17,591 nucleotides of DNA from Clostridia bacterium. Lineage in GTDB: Bacteria; Bacillota_A; Clostridia; Oscillospirales; CAG-272. The position numbers and the translations under genes were made by a program. This document shows, in pieces, positions 8,108 to 15,440 of this stretch (the stretch's first letter is position 1; every line of letters starts with the position of its first letter). The stretch lies in the NCBI GenBank assembly GCA_017472105.1, contig JAFUQY010000105.1:1-17591 (forward strand), written 5' to 3'. The notes under the pieces are model-generated. The model had not been told where the DNA came from and did no database searches. It saw only the letters and a program-made list of their open reading frames with translations.

Positions 8108-8150
8108 TCCCATTATGACAATATTAATATACTGATAAAGAGGCGATATC

Positions 8151-10058
8151 ATGAACACCACTCCCGAGAAGGGCGGCATCTCCATTGAGCTGGAGCACAT
8201 TTTCCCCATCATCAAGAAATGGCTCTACTCCGAAAAGGAAATTTTCCTCCGCGAAATTACATCCAATGCCTGCGACGCGATCACCAAGCTCCGCAGACTG
8301 AACTCCCTCGGGGAAGCGGACGTTGATCTGTCCGGTGCAAAAATCACCGTAACGCTCGACAAGGACGCTTCCACCATCACCGTCACCGACACCGGTATCG
8401 GCATGACCGAGGAAGAACTGAAAAAATATATCTGTCAGATCGCCCTGTCCGGCGCACTGGATTTCATCCAGAAGTACGAGGGCACCGAAGCTGACGCACA
8501 GCAGAACGGCATCATCGGCCACTTCGGTCTCGGATTCTACTCCTCCTTTATGGTCTCCGACACCGTTGATGTCATCACCCGCTCCTACACCGGCACTCCC
8601 TGCATGAAGTGGACCTGTACCTCCGACGGCAATTACGAAATCTCCGCAGCCGACGAGGACGAAGAATCCATGATCGGCGCATTCGGTACCGCAGTCGTCA
8701 TGCACATCAACGAAGAAGGCACGGAATTCCTCTCCGACTTCAAGCTCCGCGAGGTTCTCGACAAGTACTGCGCGTTCATGCCGGAAGAAATCTACTTCGA
8801 CAACGGCGAGGAACACGAATGCAAGTGCGGTCACGATCACGACGGCGAATGTGAATGCGGTCACGAAGATCACAAATGCGAATGCGGCAAGTGCAAGCCC
8901 ATCAACGACACCGAACCGCTCTGGCTGAAGAATCCCTCCGACTGCACCGACGAGGACTACAAAAACTTCTATCAGAAGGTCTTCCGCGACTGGAAGGAAC
9001 CGCTCTTCCACATCCACATCAAGGCGGATTATCCTCTGAATTTCAAGGGAATTCTCTACTTCCCGCGCATCTCCAACGAATTTGAAAGCCTGGAAGGTCA
9101 GGTCAAGCTGTACTACAATCAGGTATTCGTTGCCGACAACATCAAGGAAGTCATTCCCGAATATCTGCTGATGCTCAAGGGTGTTCTCGACTGTCCCGAG
9201 CTCCCGCTGAACGTATCCAGAAGCTATCTCCAGAACAGCGGTTATGTGACCAAGATTTCCAACCACATCGTGAAGAAGGTCGGTGACAAGCTGACCTCCA
9301 TGTTCAACACCGACCGCGAAAACTTCGAATCCATCTGGCGTGATCTCAAGACCTTCGTGGAATACGGCTGCATGCGCGACAAGAAGTTCTACGACCGCGT
9401 TTCCTCTTCCCTCCTGTTCGAGCTGACCGACGGCGGCTTCAAGACCCTCGACGAGTATCTCGACGCGGCAAAGGAAAAGCACGAGAACAAGATTTACTAC
9501 GCAACCGACGTGACCGCGCAGTCCAAGTACGTGAAGATGTTCCGCGACGAGGGCATTGACGTAATCCTCCTCGACCGCATCATCGACACCCAGTTCATCA
9601 GCGTGATCGAACAGAACCGCGACGGCGTGAAATTCTGCCGCATCGACGCGGAAATTGCGGATGTACTCCGTGCGGACGGCGACAAGACCGAGCTTCCCGC
9701 TGTGGCTGAGCTGTTCAAGAAGATCGCAGGGGAGATGACCAAGGTGGAATTCGACCGCCTCAAGGACGCATCCACACCCGCGATTCTCAACATCAGCGAA
9801 GAAGCGCGCCGCATGAACGACATGATGAAGCTCTACAATTACGGCGGCGATCTCCCGCTGGAACAGACTCTCATTCTCAACACCGCATCTCCGCTCGTTG
9901 AAAAGCTCACTTCCCTCCTTGACAGCGGTGACAATGATCGCGCAGACGTGATTGCGAAGCAGATTTACATGCTTTCCGCGCTCTCCCAGCGTCAGCTGAC
10001 TGCCGACGAGCTGGTGGCGTTCCTCTCCGACAGCTACGACATTCTCGGTAAGCTCTGA
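8151..10058 (+). CDS. htpG: Chaperone HtpG (Hsp90 family) with Cys/His-rich linker insert
   Basis: The 635 aa have the bacterial Hsp90 length and domain order. The GHKL ATPase domain spans 1-215, with EITSNACDA (35-43, ATP-site Asn39), TDTGIGM (79-85, Asp80) and the lid/glycine loop GHFGLGFYSSFMV (123-135). The middle domain spans about 255-500, with LPLNVSRSYLQ and the gamma-phosphate-contacting Arg357. The C-terminal dimerisation domain spans about 515-635 and ends without a cytosolic MEEVD tail. It is an ATP-driven cytoplasmic chaperone. Unusually, residues 222-248, at the domain linker, contain seven Cys and five His. AAAGAGG gives a good ribosome site. The stop codon overlaps the next start (TGATG), so the downstream protein is translationally coupled. 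Confidence 0.97.
   Translation: MNTTPEKGGISIELEHIFPIIKKWLYSEKEIFLREITSNACDAITKLRRLNSLGEADVDLSGAKITVTLDKDASTITVTDTGIGMTEEELKKYICQIALSGALDFIQKYEGTEADAQQNGIIGHFGLGFYSSFMVSDTVDVITRSYTGTPCMKWTCTSDGNYEISAADEDEESMIGAFGTAVVMHINEEGTEFLSDFKLREVLDKYCAFMPEEIYFDNGEEHECKCGHDHDGECECGHEDHKCECGKCKPINDTEPLWLKNPSDCTDEDYKNFYQKVFRDWKEPLFHIHIKADYPLNFKGILYFPRISNEFESLEGQVKLYYNQVFVADNIKEVIPEYLLMLKGVLDCPELPLNVSRSYLQNSGYVTKISNHIVKKVGDKLTSMFNTDRENFESIWRDLKTFVEYGCMRDKKFYDRVSSSLLFELTDGGFKTLDEYLDAAKEKHENKIYYATDVTAQSKYVKMFRDEGIDVILLDRIIDTQFISVIEQNRDGVKFCRIDAEIADVLRADGDKTELPAVAELFKKIAGEMTKVEFDRLKDASTPAILNISEEARRMNDMMKLYNYGGDLPLEQTLILNTASPLVEKLTSLLDSGDNDRADVIAKQIYMLSALSQRQLTADELVAFLSDSYDILGKL
8814..8894 (+). other. Cys/His-rich metal-binding-like insert inside HtpG (residues 222-248)
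   Basis: This segment has Cys at 224, 226, 234, 236, 243, 245, 248 and His at 222, 228, 230, 238, 241. The pattern is a twice-repeated CxCGHxxH-type unit followed by CxCGKC. At DNA level an 11-base word (tgcggtcacga) recurs at each unit. It sits between the ATPase domain (ending MPEEIYFD) and the middle domain (starting EPLWLKNPSD), where eukaryotic Hsp90 has a charged linker and E. coli HtpG has a short link. Zinc or other metal binding is inferred from composition only. Confidence 0.8.
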
Positions 10059-10915
10059 TGGATGTCTTTGCCGCCAATTTCGCACGGCTCGAGGAGCACC
10101 GTCAGCGTCTGATTCGTCTGCAGAACGGTCTGTGGCATGAAGCCGCGCTGTTTTCCGATCTGGATCTGCCCGCTCCGGATGAAATCGGCGGTATATACGA
10201 AGAAATTTGCGGGAACAATGGTTACAGCCGATCCCTGCCGGATTTTGCGCGGTTCTGCCTTGCGTTTGCCGAGGTTTACCGCGGACGGTTCGGCGAGATT
10301 TTCACCGACGGCGAAGCGGATGTCCGGTCGGGTGCTCCGAAGATTGCGTATCTGCAAAACACCTTCTCCGACCGTGCCTACCGCGTCTTTGCGGATGAAT
10401 TCAACCGGCTCGATCCGTCCCATCAGGTGACGGCGGCGTATTTCCCGGGATTCCGCGAGGTCTGTGAGGAGGTCTACTACGGCAGATGCTCCCACGCGAT
10501 GCTTCCGGTGTCTTCGTCCCGTGACGGTGCGCTGGCATCCTTCCGCAAGCTGATTGCGAAGTACGAGCTGAAAATCCTGTACGAAACCGATGTGGACATG
10601 ACGGACGACTCCGCGATGCGCTTTGCACTCGTACGGCGCGGCATGGGTACCGGAAACTCCCGGCGCTTCGCGGATCTGACCGTGGTGCTGACGGAGGAAA
10701 ATCCGCTCGGTGCGTTTCTTTCCGCCTGCGAAATCCTCGGTGCGTCTGCGGTGACGGTGAATTCCTACCCGCTGGAGTACGCCGATGACCGTTCCGGCAC
10801 GCAGATCACGCTGGACATCGCATCGACCGTGCAGAACGCGCTGTATCTCTTTCTCGAAGGCTCGCACATCCGGTATGAAATCGTCGGACTGTACGACCTG
10901 CTCCCTTCACATTAA
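10058..10915 (+). CDS. Degenerate prephenate dehydratase-like protein with ACT-like C-terminus, function unknown
   Basis: The 285 aa have no signal peptide. Residues 1-90 are mostly helical and unassigned. Residues 95-193 follow the prephenate dehydratase fold order: IAYLQNTFSDRAYRVF (compare AYLGPxGTFS), FREVCEEVYYGRCSHAMLPVSSSRDG (shown here split: FREVCEEVYYGRC, then SHAMLPVSSSRDG; compare VPIENSxxG) and SAMRFALVRRG (compare xxTRFxxIGR). The catalytic Thr of TRF is Met187-equivalent here, and the ENS triplet is SSS, so dehydratase activity is unlikely. Residues 206-282 look like an ACT domain, which often binds Phe or other amino acids. The start ATG overlaps the htpG TGA by one base, and the ribosome site is weak (GGTAAG), suggesting translational coupling. 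Homology is inferred by motif order, not shown by search; a ligand-sensing role is a guess. Confidence 0.65.
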   Translation: MDVFAANFARLEEHRQRLIRLQNGLWHEAALFSDLDLPAPDEIGGIYEEICGNNGYSRSLPDFARFCLAFAEVYRGRFGEIFTDGEADVRSGAPKIAYLQNTFSDRAYRVFADEFNRLDPSHQVTAAYFPGFREVCEEVYYGRCSHAMLPVSSSRDGALASFRKLIAKYELKILYETDVDMTDDSAMRFALVRRGMGTGNSRRFADLTVVLTEENPLGAFLSACEILGASAVTVNSYPLEYADDRSGTQITLDIASTVQNALYLFLEGSHIRYEIVGLYDLLPSH

Positions 10916-10965
10916 GTATTTTTTAAATCTCCAACATAAAACCGACACACGAAAGGAATCATATC

Positions 10966-12711
10966 ATGGAAGTATTCATGACAAGATATCACCAGTGGCT
11001 CGCTTCCGACAAGGTTGACGAGGAAACCAAGGCAGAGCTCCGCGCTCTGGAAGGAAACGACGACGAAATCGAATTCCGGTTCGCTTCCTACATGACCTTC
11101 GGTACCGGCGGTCTGCGCTCCAAGATGGGTGCCGGCTGCGGTATGATGAACGTTTACACCGTTGCGCAGTCCACCGAAGGCGTTGCCCGCGTGATTGAAA
11201 CCCTCGGCGAAGAAGCGAAGAACCGCGGCGTCATCATCGGCTACGACAGCCGCAACAACTCCGCACTGTTCGCACGCAGATGTGCCGAAGTTCTGACCGC
11301 GCACGGCATCAAGGTTTACCTCTTCGACGAACTCCGTCCCACTCCCATGCTCTCCGCAGGTGTACGCTACTACGGCTGCATCGCCGGCATCAACATCACT
11401 GCCTCCCACAACCCTGCCGCATACAACGGCTACAAGCTCTACTGGGAAGACGGTGCACAGCCGACCGAGGACATGGCGAACTATGTATCCTCTTTCATCT
11501 ACGACACGGATATCTTTGAAGGCGTTCCCACCCGCGATCAGGTCAACGAAGATCTGATTACCATGGTCGGCCGTGATTTCGACGAATACTTCATGGAAAA
11601 GTGCATCGGTGAGCAGGTTTATCCCGATGTTATCCGCCGCGACGCCGACAATCTCGAAGTGATCTACACGCCTCTTTGCGGTGCCGGCTACCGGATCGTT
11701 CCCGAAGTTCTCCGCCGCATCGGTGTGAAGCATCTCTCCACCGTTGAATGCCAGATGACACCCGACGGCGATTTCCCCGGTCTCGCAAAACCCAATCCGG
11801 AGTATCCCGCCGCTTTTGCGGAAGGCATCAAGGTTGCGGCGAATGTCAAGTCCGACCTGATTATCGCGACCGACCCCGACTGTGACCGTGTCGGCGTTAT
11901 GGCACGTGACCGCGACGGCGAATTCAAGTGCATCACCGGCAACCAGATGGGCTCCCTCCTTCTCGACTACATTTTCTGTGCGCTCGAGGAACAGGGCAAG
12001 ATGCCTGCGGACGCCTATGCGATCAAGACCATCGTAACCAGCGAAATGGCGACCAAGATCTGCGCGGTTCACGGCGTTGAGCTGTACAACGTACTCACCG
12101 GCTTCAAGTTCATCGCGGAAGTCATCGGCGAACACGAAGAACGCGGTGAGGGCACCTACATGCTCGGCTACGAAGAATCCTACGGCTATCTGAAGGGTAA
12201 TTACTCCCGCGACAAGGACGGTGTGGTTGCCTCCATGCTGATCTGCGAAATGGCGGCGTACTACAACCTCAAGGGCATGACCCTCATCGACGCGATCAAC
12301 TCCCTCTACGAAAAGTACGGCTATTATATGGAAAACTCCGCCGAGATCTACATGGAAGGTCTTGACGGCAAGGAACAGATCGCCGCACTGATGGAAAAGC
12401 TCCGCGCCGCAAATCCCTCCGAAATCGCAGGCAGCCGCGTGGTGAACATCCGCGACTATCTTGCCGAAACCTCCACGAACATGATTACCGGCGAAGTTTC
12501 CGGTACGAATCTGCCGAAATCCAACGTCATGTACTGGGCGGCTGAGAACGGCAACGTTGTTGTGGCACGTCCCTCCGGCACGGAACCGAAGATCAAGTTC
12601 TACATTCTCGCAAACGGCGCAGACGAAGCGACCGCAAAGGCAAACACCACCGCCTGCACCAATGCCCTCGAGGACATGATCGGCATCCCGCACGGCAGTC
12701 TGAAAAAATAA
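10966..12711 (+). CDS. Phospho-sugar mutase (phosphoglucomutase/phosphomannomutase)
   Basis: This 581-aa cytoplasmic enzyme of the alpha-D-phosphohexomutase superfamily interconverts hexose 1- and 6-phosphates. All four signature loops are intact: the phosphoserine loop TASHNPAAYNGYK with Ser147, the Mg2+ loop DPDCDRVG with Asp303/305/307, the sugar-specificity loop GYEESYGYL (401-409; EES suggests glucose phosphate) and the phosphate-binding loop RPSGTEPKIK (535-544). Length and the FGTGGLRSKMGAG block match Bacillota PgcA-type proteins. AAAGGA is 8 bases before the first ATG; an in-frame Met at codon 5 is the less likely start. It lies 50 bp after the dehydratase-like gene with no terminator, so it probably shares the htpG transcript. 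It could feed galactose or fucose salvage into glycolysis and envelope sugars. Confidence 0.95.
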   Translation: MEVFMTRYHQWLASDKVDEETKAELRALEGNDDEIEFRFASYMTFGTGGLRSKMGAGCGMMNVYTVAQSTEGVARVIETLGEEAKNRGVIIGYDSRNNSALFARRCAEVLTAHGIKVYLFDELRPTPMLSAGVRYYGCIAGINITASHNPAAYNGYKLYWEDGAQPTEDMANYVSSFIYDTDIFEGVPTRDQVNEDLITMVGRDFDEYFMEKCIGEQVYPDVIRRDADNLEVIYTPLCGAGYRIVPEVLRRIGVKHLSTVECQMTPDGDFPGLAKPNPEYPAAFAEGIKVAANVKSDLIIATDPDCDRVGVMARDRDGEFKCITGNQMGSLLLDYIFCALEEQGKMPADAYAIKTIVTSEMATKICAVHGVELYNVLTGFKFIAEVIGEHEERGEGTYMLGYEESYGYLKGNYSRDKDGVVASMLICEMAAYYNLKGMTLIDAINSLYEKYGYYMENSAEIYMEGLDGKEQIAALMEKLRAANPSEIAGSRVVNIRDYLAETSTNMITGEVSGTNLPKSNVMYWAAENGNVVVARPSGTEPKIKFYILANGADEATAKANTTACTNALEDMIGIPHGSLKK

Positions 12712-12727
12712 GTCGGGCAACCCCGAC
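12712..12727 (+). repeat. Short perfect hairpin directly after the phosphomutase gene
   Basis: GTCGGG (12712-12717) and CCCGAC (12722-12727) pair around CAAC. There is no T-tract, so it is not a standard terminator. It may protect the mRNA 3' end or belong to the repeat block that follows. Confidence 0.55.
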
Positions 12728-12882
12728 GTTGCGGAGAAGCCTCCGCGGGCATACCGGCAATTTTGAAGCTGGAATTTCAACCAATCCCACGACCTTGCGG
12801 AGAAGCCTCCGCAGGCATGGATCGGCGTTATTTCAGTCGAAATTTTTACCACTCCCACGACCTTCCGCTTCGCTGATGCGGA
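12722..12882. repeat. Three degenerate 66-68-bp intergenic repeat units, each with a hairpin
   Basis: Units begin near 12722, 12788 and 12856. Copies 1 and 2 share GCGGAG-AAGC-CTCCGC hairpins (12731-12746 and 12797-12812) and a tail aligning at about 22 of 34 positions and ending with CCAnTCCC-like bases. Copy 3 keeps the CCCACGACCTT head but has a different stem (TCCGC 12864-12868 with GCGGA 12878-12882) and then runs into the terminator. Each tail also holds a small AT-rich inverted repeat. No open frame fits the block. Confidence 0.7.
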
Positions 12883-12890
12883 CATAAAAT

Positions 12891-12926
12891 AATCCCGGAA
12901 TCCAATTACGGAAACCGGGATTTTTT
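12891..12926. terminator. Bidirectional intrinsic terminator between convergent genes
   Basis: AATCCCGG (12891-12898) and CCGGGATT (12915-12922) form a perfect 8-bp stem. On the plus strand it is followed by six T; on the minus strand by ATTTTAT. It can end both the htpG-phosphomutase transcript and the fucosidase transcript. Confidence 0.85.
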
Positions 12927-12927
12927 G

Positions 12928-14250
12928 TTATGCTTCGTACACGGACACGTCTCTGAGAACTGCTTCGTCTCTTGCGCCGGTGATGAACAGGGTGATCCTG
13001 TCGCCGGAGGTATTGACCGGGCAGATTCTGTGGTGTCCCACAGTGTAGCCGTTGTAAATCACGCCGCCGTTCAGGAGCCGGAAGCTCTCGATGCGCTGAC
13101 CTGCGGTGAGGTCTTCCATGAGGCTGACATAACGGATATCGGCGGGACGATCGAGGATGATATCGTACTTCGCCTGACCGCCTTCCGCCCATATTTTCTC
13201 GACACGGCACGGGACCTTCTTCTTTTCCCCGACGGAATTTTCGATTTTCTCGCCGAGTTCGCGCAGTCTCACGATATCCCTCGGGTCGATTCTGCCGGAC
13301 GGCATGGGCGGAACGTTGAGATTGAACGATGTATTGCCGCCGCAGGAGCTGAGGTAGGTATTCCACAAGCGATCGAGCGAATGGGGTTCTTCTTTTTCAT
13401 GCCAGAACCAGCCCGGACGGATGGACATGTCAATCTCCGCACCCGTGAACACAAGTCCCTTCGAATGCATGATCTGGAACAGGTCGCCGACATTCTCATC
13501 GGTATTGTAAAGGAACGAGAGATCACCCGCCATCGGAGACGGAGCGGTCTGCACTTCGGCGCGGTAGCACAGCTCGGACGGAACAACCGACCATTCCGCA
13601 CGTCTCGGACGTCCTGCTTCATTGCCGCACCAGCGCACATCGGGGCCGTGATCGTTGAAAATCACCGCATTCGGCTGGTATCTCCGGATGAGGGAGATGT
13701 AGCGTTCGAAGTCGTAGTTCTGCTTTCTGCCGTTGGGTCCTTCTCCGCAGGCACCGTCGAACCAGACCATGAACAGCTCGCCGTAATTCGTGAGAAGCTC
13801 GGTCAGCTGCGCGCAGTAAAAGTCGTTGTACGCGTCGGAACCGTAGCAGGGAGCGTTTCTGTCCCACGGAGAGAGGTACACGCCGAACTTGATGCCGCCC
13901 CGTCTGCATGCCTCCGCACATTCGCGGACAACGTCGCCCTGACCGTTTTTCCACGGACTGGATCTGACGGAGTGCATCGTGGTGTTCGTCTGCCAGAGAC
14001 AGAAGCCGTCGTGGTGCTTTGCCGTGAGGATGAGCCCCTTCATGCCGGCGGATTTGACTGCCTCCACCCATTCGTCACAGTTGAGATCGTACGGATTGAA
14101 GATCGCTTCGTCCTCATTTCCGAGACCCCATTCGAGATCCGTGTAGGTATTGACGGTGAAGTGGACGAAGGCATAGAACTCGGTGTCGAACCAGTCGAGC
14201 TGGCGCCTGGACGGTGTCACCCGTGCGGCTTCTTTGAGGAAGTTTGTCAT
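12928..14250 (-). CDS. Alpha-L-fucosidase, glycoside hydrolase family 29
   Basis: This 440-aa GH29 TIM-barrel enzyme releases terminal alpha-L-fucose. Diagnostic blocks are WFDTEFYAFVHF near the N-terminus, LTAKHHDGFCLW (75-86), the nucleophile block MVWFDGACGEG with Asp165, and RWCGNEAG, where Glu211 is the probable acid/base of the regiospecific subfamily (GH29-B, acting on alpha-1,3/1,4-fucosylated glycans). A C-terminal beta domain of about 100 residues follows the barrel (from about residue 335). There is no signal peptide, so it acts on imported oligosaccharides. AAAGGA lies 7 bases before the start. It follows the small membrane protein gene by 32 bp and ends at the shared terminator. 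Family is clear; subfamily B is inferred from motif form. Confidence 0.92.
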   Translation of the reverse strand: MTNFLKEAARVTPSRRQLDWFDTEFYAFVHFTVNTYTDLEWGLGNEDEAIFNPYDLNCDEWVEAVKSAGMKGLILTAKHHDGFCLWQTNTTMHSVRSSPWKNGQGDVVRECAEACRRGGIKFGVYLSPWDRNAPCYGSDAYNDFYCAQLTELLTNYGELFMVWFDGACGEGPNGRKQNYDFERYISLIRRYQPNAVIFNDHGPDVRWCGNEAGRPRRAEWSVVPSELCYRAEVQTAPSPMAGDLSFLYNTDENVGDLFQIMHSKGLVFTGAEIDMSIRPGWFWHEKEEPHSLDRLWNTYLSSCGGNTSFNLNVPPMPSGRIDPRDIVRLRELGEKIENSVGEKKKVPCRVEKIWAEGGQAKYDIILDRPADIRYVSLMEDLTAGQRIESFRLLNGGVIYNGYTVGHHRICPVNTSGDRITLFITGARDEAVLRDVSVYEA

Positions 14251-14264
14251 TTTTCAGTCCTTTC

Positions 14265-14281
14265 TCCGGCATGTCGCCGGA
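14265..14281 (-). repeat. Hairpin just before the fucosidase ribosome site
   Basis: TCCGGC (14265-14270) and GCCGGA (14276-14281) pair around five bases, in the 32-bp gap and one base upstream of AAAGGA on the minus strand. It might separate expression of the two genes. It lacks a T-tract. Confidence 0.45.
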
Positions 14282-14282
14282 T

Positions 14283-14687
14283 TCAGATTTTCACGTCGAA
14301 TCTTCCCTTGCATCTCGGACAGACCACGGTGTGCTTTCCCTTCTTCACGGGCAGCTTCACAATGGCTTTGCAGTGGGTGCATGTGCGGTATCTTGCGGTT
14401 TTGCGGTCGCGGATCCGGTCGCGCTGGAGAATGAGCCACGATTTCACGGGCTTCCAGAATGTCAGGAATTTTTCGTTTTCCGCGCGGCGCTTCACGAGAT
14501 TCCGCGACATGGACCGCCAGAACATCCACACAACCAGTGCTGTGCCGAGAATGCTCAGGAGCAGGGAATCTGCGAAACAGTTGATGACGGCAATCACGCC
14601 CCATGCGATGAAGAGTGCGTAATACAGTTGATCGACACCGTATCTGCCGTACATGAACCGGATGAATTTTGCTTTGAAATTGTTCAT
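14283..14687 (-). CDS. Small two-TM membrane protein with C-terminal zinc-ribbon
   Basis: The 134 aa contain two hydrophobic segments (about 19-38 and 41-57) in the first half, a basic, helical middle (58-100), and a C-terminal ribbon with CxxC pairs at Cys103/106 and Cys123/126 that should bind one zinc. The N-terminal FIRFMYGRYGVDQLYYALF block resembles a conserved but uncharacterised small protein of Clostridia; this recognition is from memory. Topology probably leaves the ribbon in the cytoplasm. AAGGAAGG is 8 bases before the ATG. It lies upstream of the fucosidase gene on the same strand, 99 bp after the cyclase gene. Function is unknown. Confidence 0.8.
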   Translation of the reverse strand: MNNFKAKFIRFMYGRYGVDQLYYALFIAWGVIAVINCFADSLLLSILGTALVVWMFWRSMSRNLVKRRAENEKFLTFWKPVKSWLILQRDRIRDRKTARYRTCTHCKAIVKLPVKKGKHTVVCPRCKGRFDVKI

Positions 14688-14786
14688 TATTCAACCTTCC
14701 TTTGATGATGGAGTTATGATATCACAATCATGTGAGGAAGGTGTTTGCATTCGGTGAAGGAATCATGAATTTACTATCAAAATTTT

Positions 14787-15365
14787 TCAATCCTTCGTCA
14801 TCAGAACCGCGCGGCAGGGTGCACCGTCGGATCCGCCGAGCTTCACGGGAGCGGCAAAGAGGAAGTAATCCCCTTCGGGCACATCCGTGAGCACAAGTCC
14901 TTCCAGTCCGACGATCCCTCGGGAAAGCACCTCAACATGGACGGCAGCCGGCGCTTTTTCTTCCGCCATGCTCTGACATTCGACGCCGATGAGGACGATT
15001 CCCAGCTCCTCCAGTGCCTCAGCCGCACCGCGGTCAAGCCAGCATCCGCCGCGCATAAGAAGACGCGGAGCACACTTTCCCCTGAGGGAACGGATATCGT
15101 CCGCCGTGATCGCTTCATGATCGAAGGTGTGCACCGTTGCGTCGCCGATCAGGGTTTCCAGGGGGAGCTGTTCGATCGTGATGCCGTCGCGGACGAAATG
15201 GCGCGGTGCATCGACATGCGTACCGTTGTGGGCGTTCATCTCGATTTCCGTGATGTTGCAGATTTTCCCGTCCGCCATGTCGGAGATGCGCCGGAACGCA
15301 GGAGCCTTGTCGCCGGGATAGACGTTTGACGTGAACAGTTCCTGTGTGATATCGTAGAATTTCAT
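14787..15365 (-). CDS. Cyclase family protein (kynurenine formamidase-like metal hydrolase)
   Basis: This 192-aa protein of the cyclase/arylformamidase family carries the metal-binding signature AHNGTHVDAPRHF, with His46, His50, Asp52 and His56 as probable ligands. YDITQELFTSNVYPGDKAP is the usual N-terminal block and LLMRGG and VGVECQSM lie further on. Members hydrolyse N-formylkynurenine, isatin or related amides and lactones; the substrate here is unknown, and no tryptophan-breakdown genes are nearby. An ATG at 15422 would add 19 residues, but a TTGCAA-N17-TATAAT promoter overlaps that stretch, so the ATG at 15365 with its AAAGGA site is preferred. It probably begins the transcript that may include the membrane protein and fucosidase genes. 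Confidence 0.88.
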   Translation of the reverse strand: MKFYDITQELFTSNVYPGDKAPAFRRISDMADGKICNITEIEMNAHNGTHVDAPRHFVRDGITIEQLPLETLIGDATVHTFDHEAITADDIRSLRGKCAPRLLMRGGCWLDRGAAEALEELGIVLIGVECQSMAEEKAPAAVHVEVLSRGIVGLEGLVLTDVPEGDYFLFAAPVKLGGSDGAPCRAVLMTKD

Positions 15366-15393
15366 GGATTCGCCGTCCTTTGCGTTTTTCTTG

Positions 15394-15422
15394 ATTATAA
15401 CACAGAAATCGGCGAATTGCAA
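15394..15422 (-). promoter_or_regulatory. Sigma-A promoter of the cyclase gene
   Basis: On the minus strand TTGCAA (15417-15422) and a perfect TATAAT (15394-15399) are 17 bases apart, 28 bases before the chosen start codon. It lies between the ATPase stop and the cyclase gene, so the cyclase gene need not rely on ATPase transcription. Confidence 0.8.
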
Positions 15423-15440
15423 GACGGAATTTGTGCAGAT

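Noticed and set aside
8814..8894. Assembly error or frameshift explaining the Cys/His run in htpG
   Set aside because: Hsp90 sequence continues in the same frame on both sides, and the insert is a multiple of three with biased codons like the rest of the gene.
8124..10085. A 653-codon minus-strand frame opposite htpG
   Set aside because: Same codon-bias shadow. It has no recognisable motifs, and htpG carries all Hsp90 signatures.
12722..12882. Possible CRISPR array
   Set aside because: Only three degenerate units whose spacer-like parts resemble each other; CRISPR repeats would be near-identical with unrelated spacers, and no cas genes are present.
10912..12885. A 657-codon minus-strand frame opposite the phosphomutase gene
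   Set aside because: Shadow of a highly biased gene. Its N-terminus merely reads through the intergenic hairpin repeats.
12925..14622. A 565-codon plus-strand frame across the fucosidase and membrane protein genes
   Set aside because: It spans two well-supported minus-strand genes and has no family motifs.
15366..15422. An N-terminal extension of the cyclase protein starting at 15422
   Set aside because: The extension is covered by a TTGCAA-N17-TATAAT promoter and lacks a ribosome site. The ATG at 15365 has an AAAGGA site and begins the family's conserved block.
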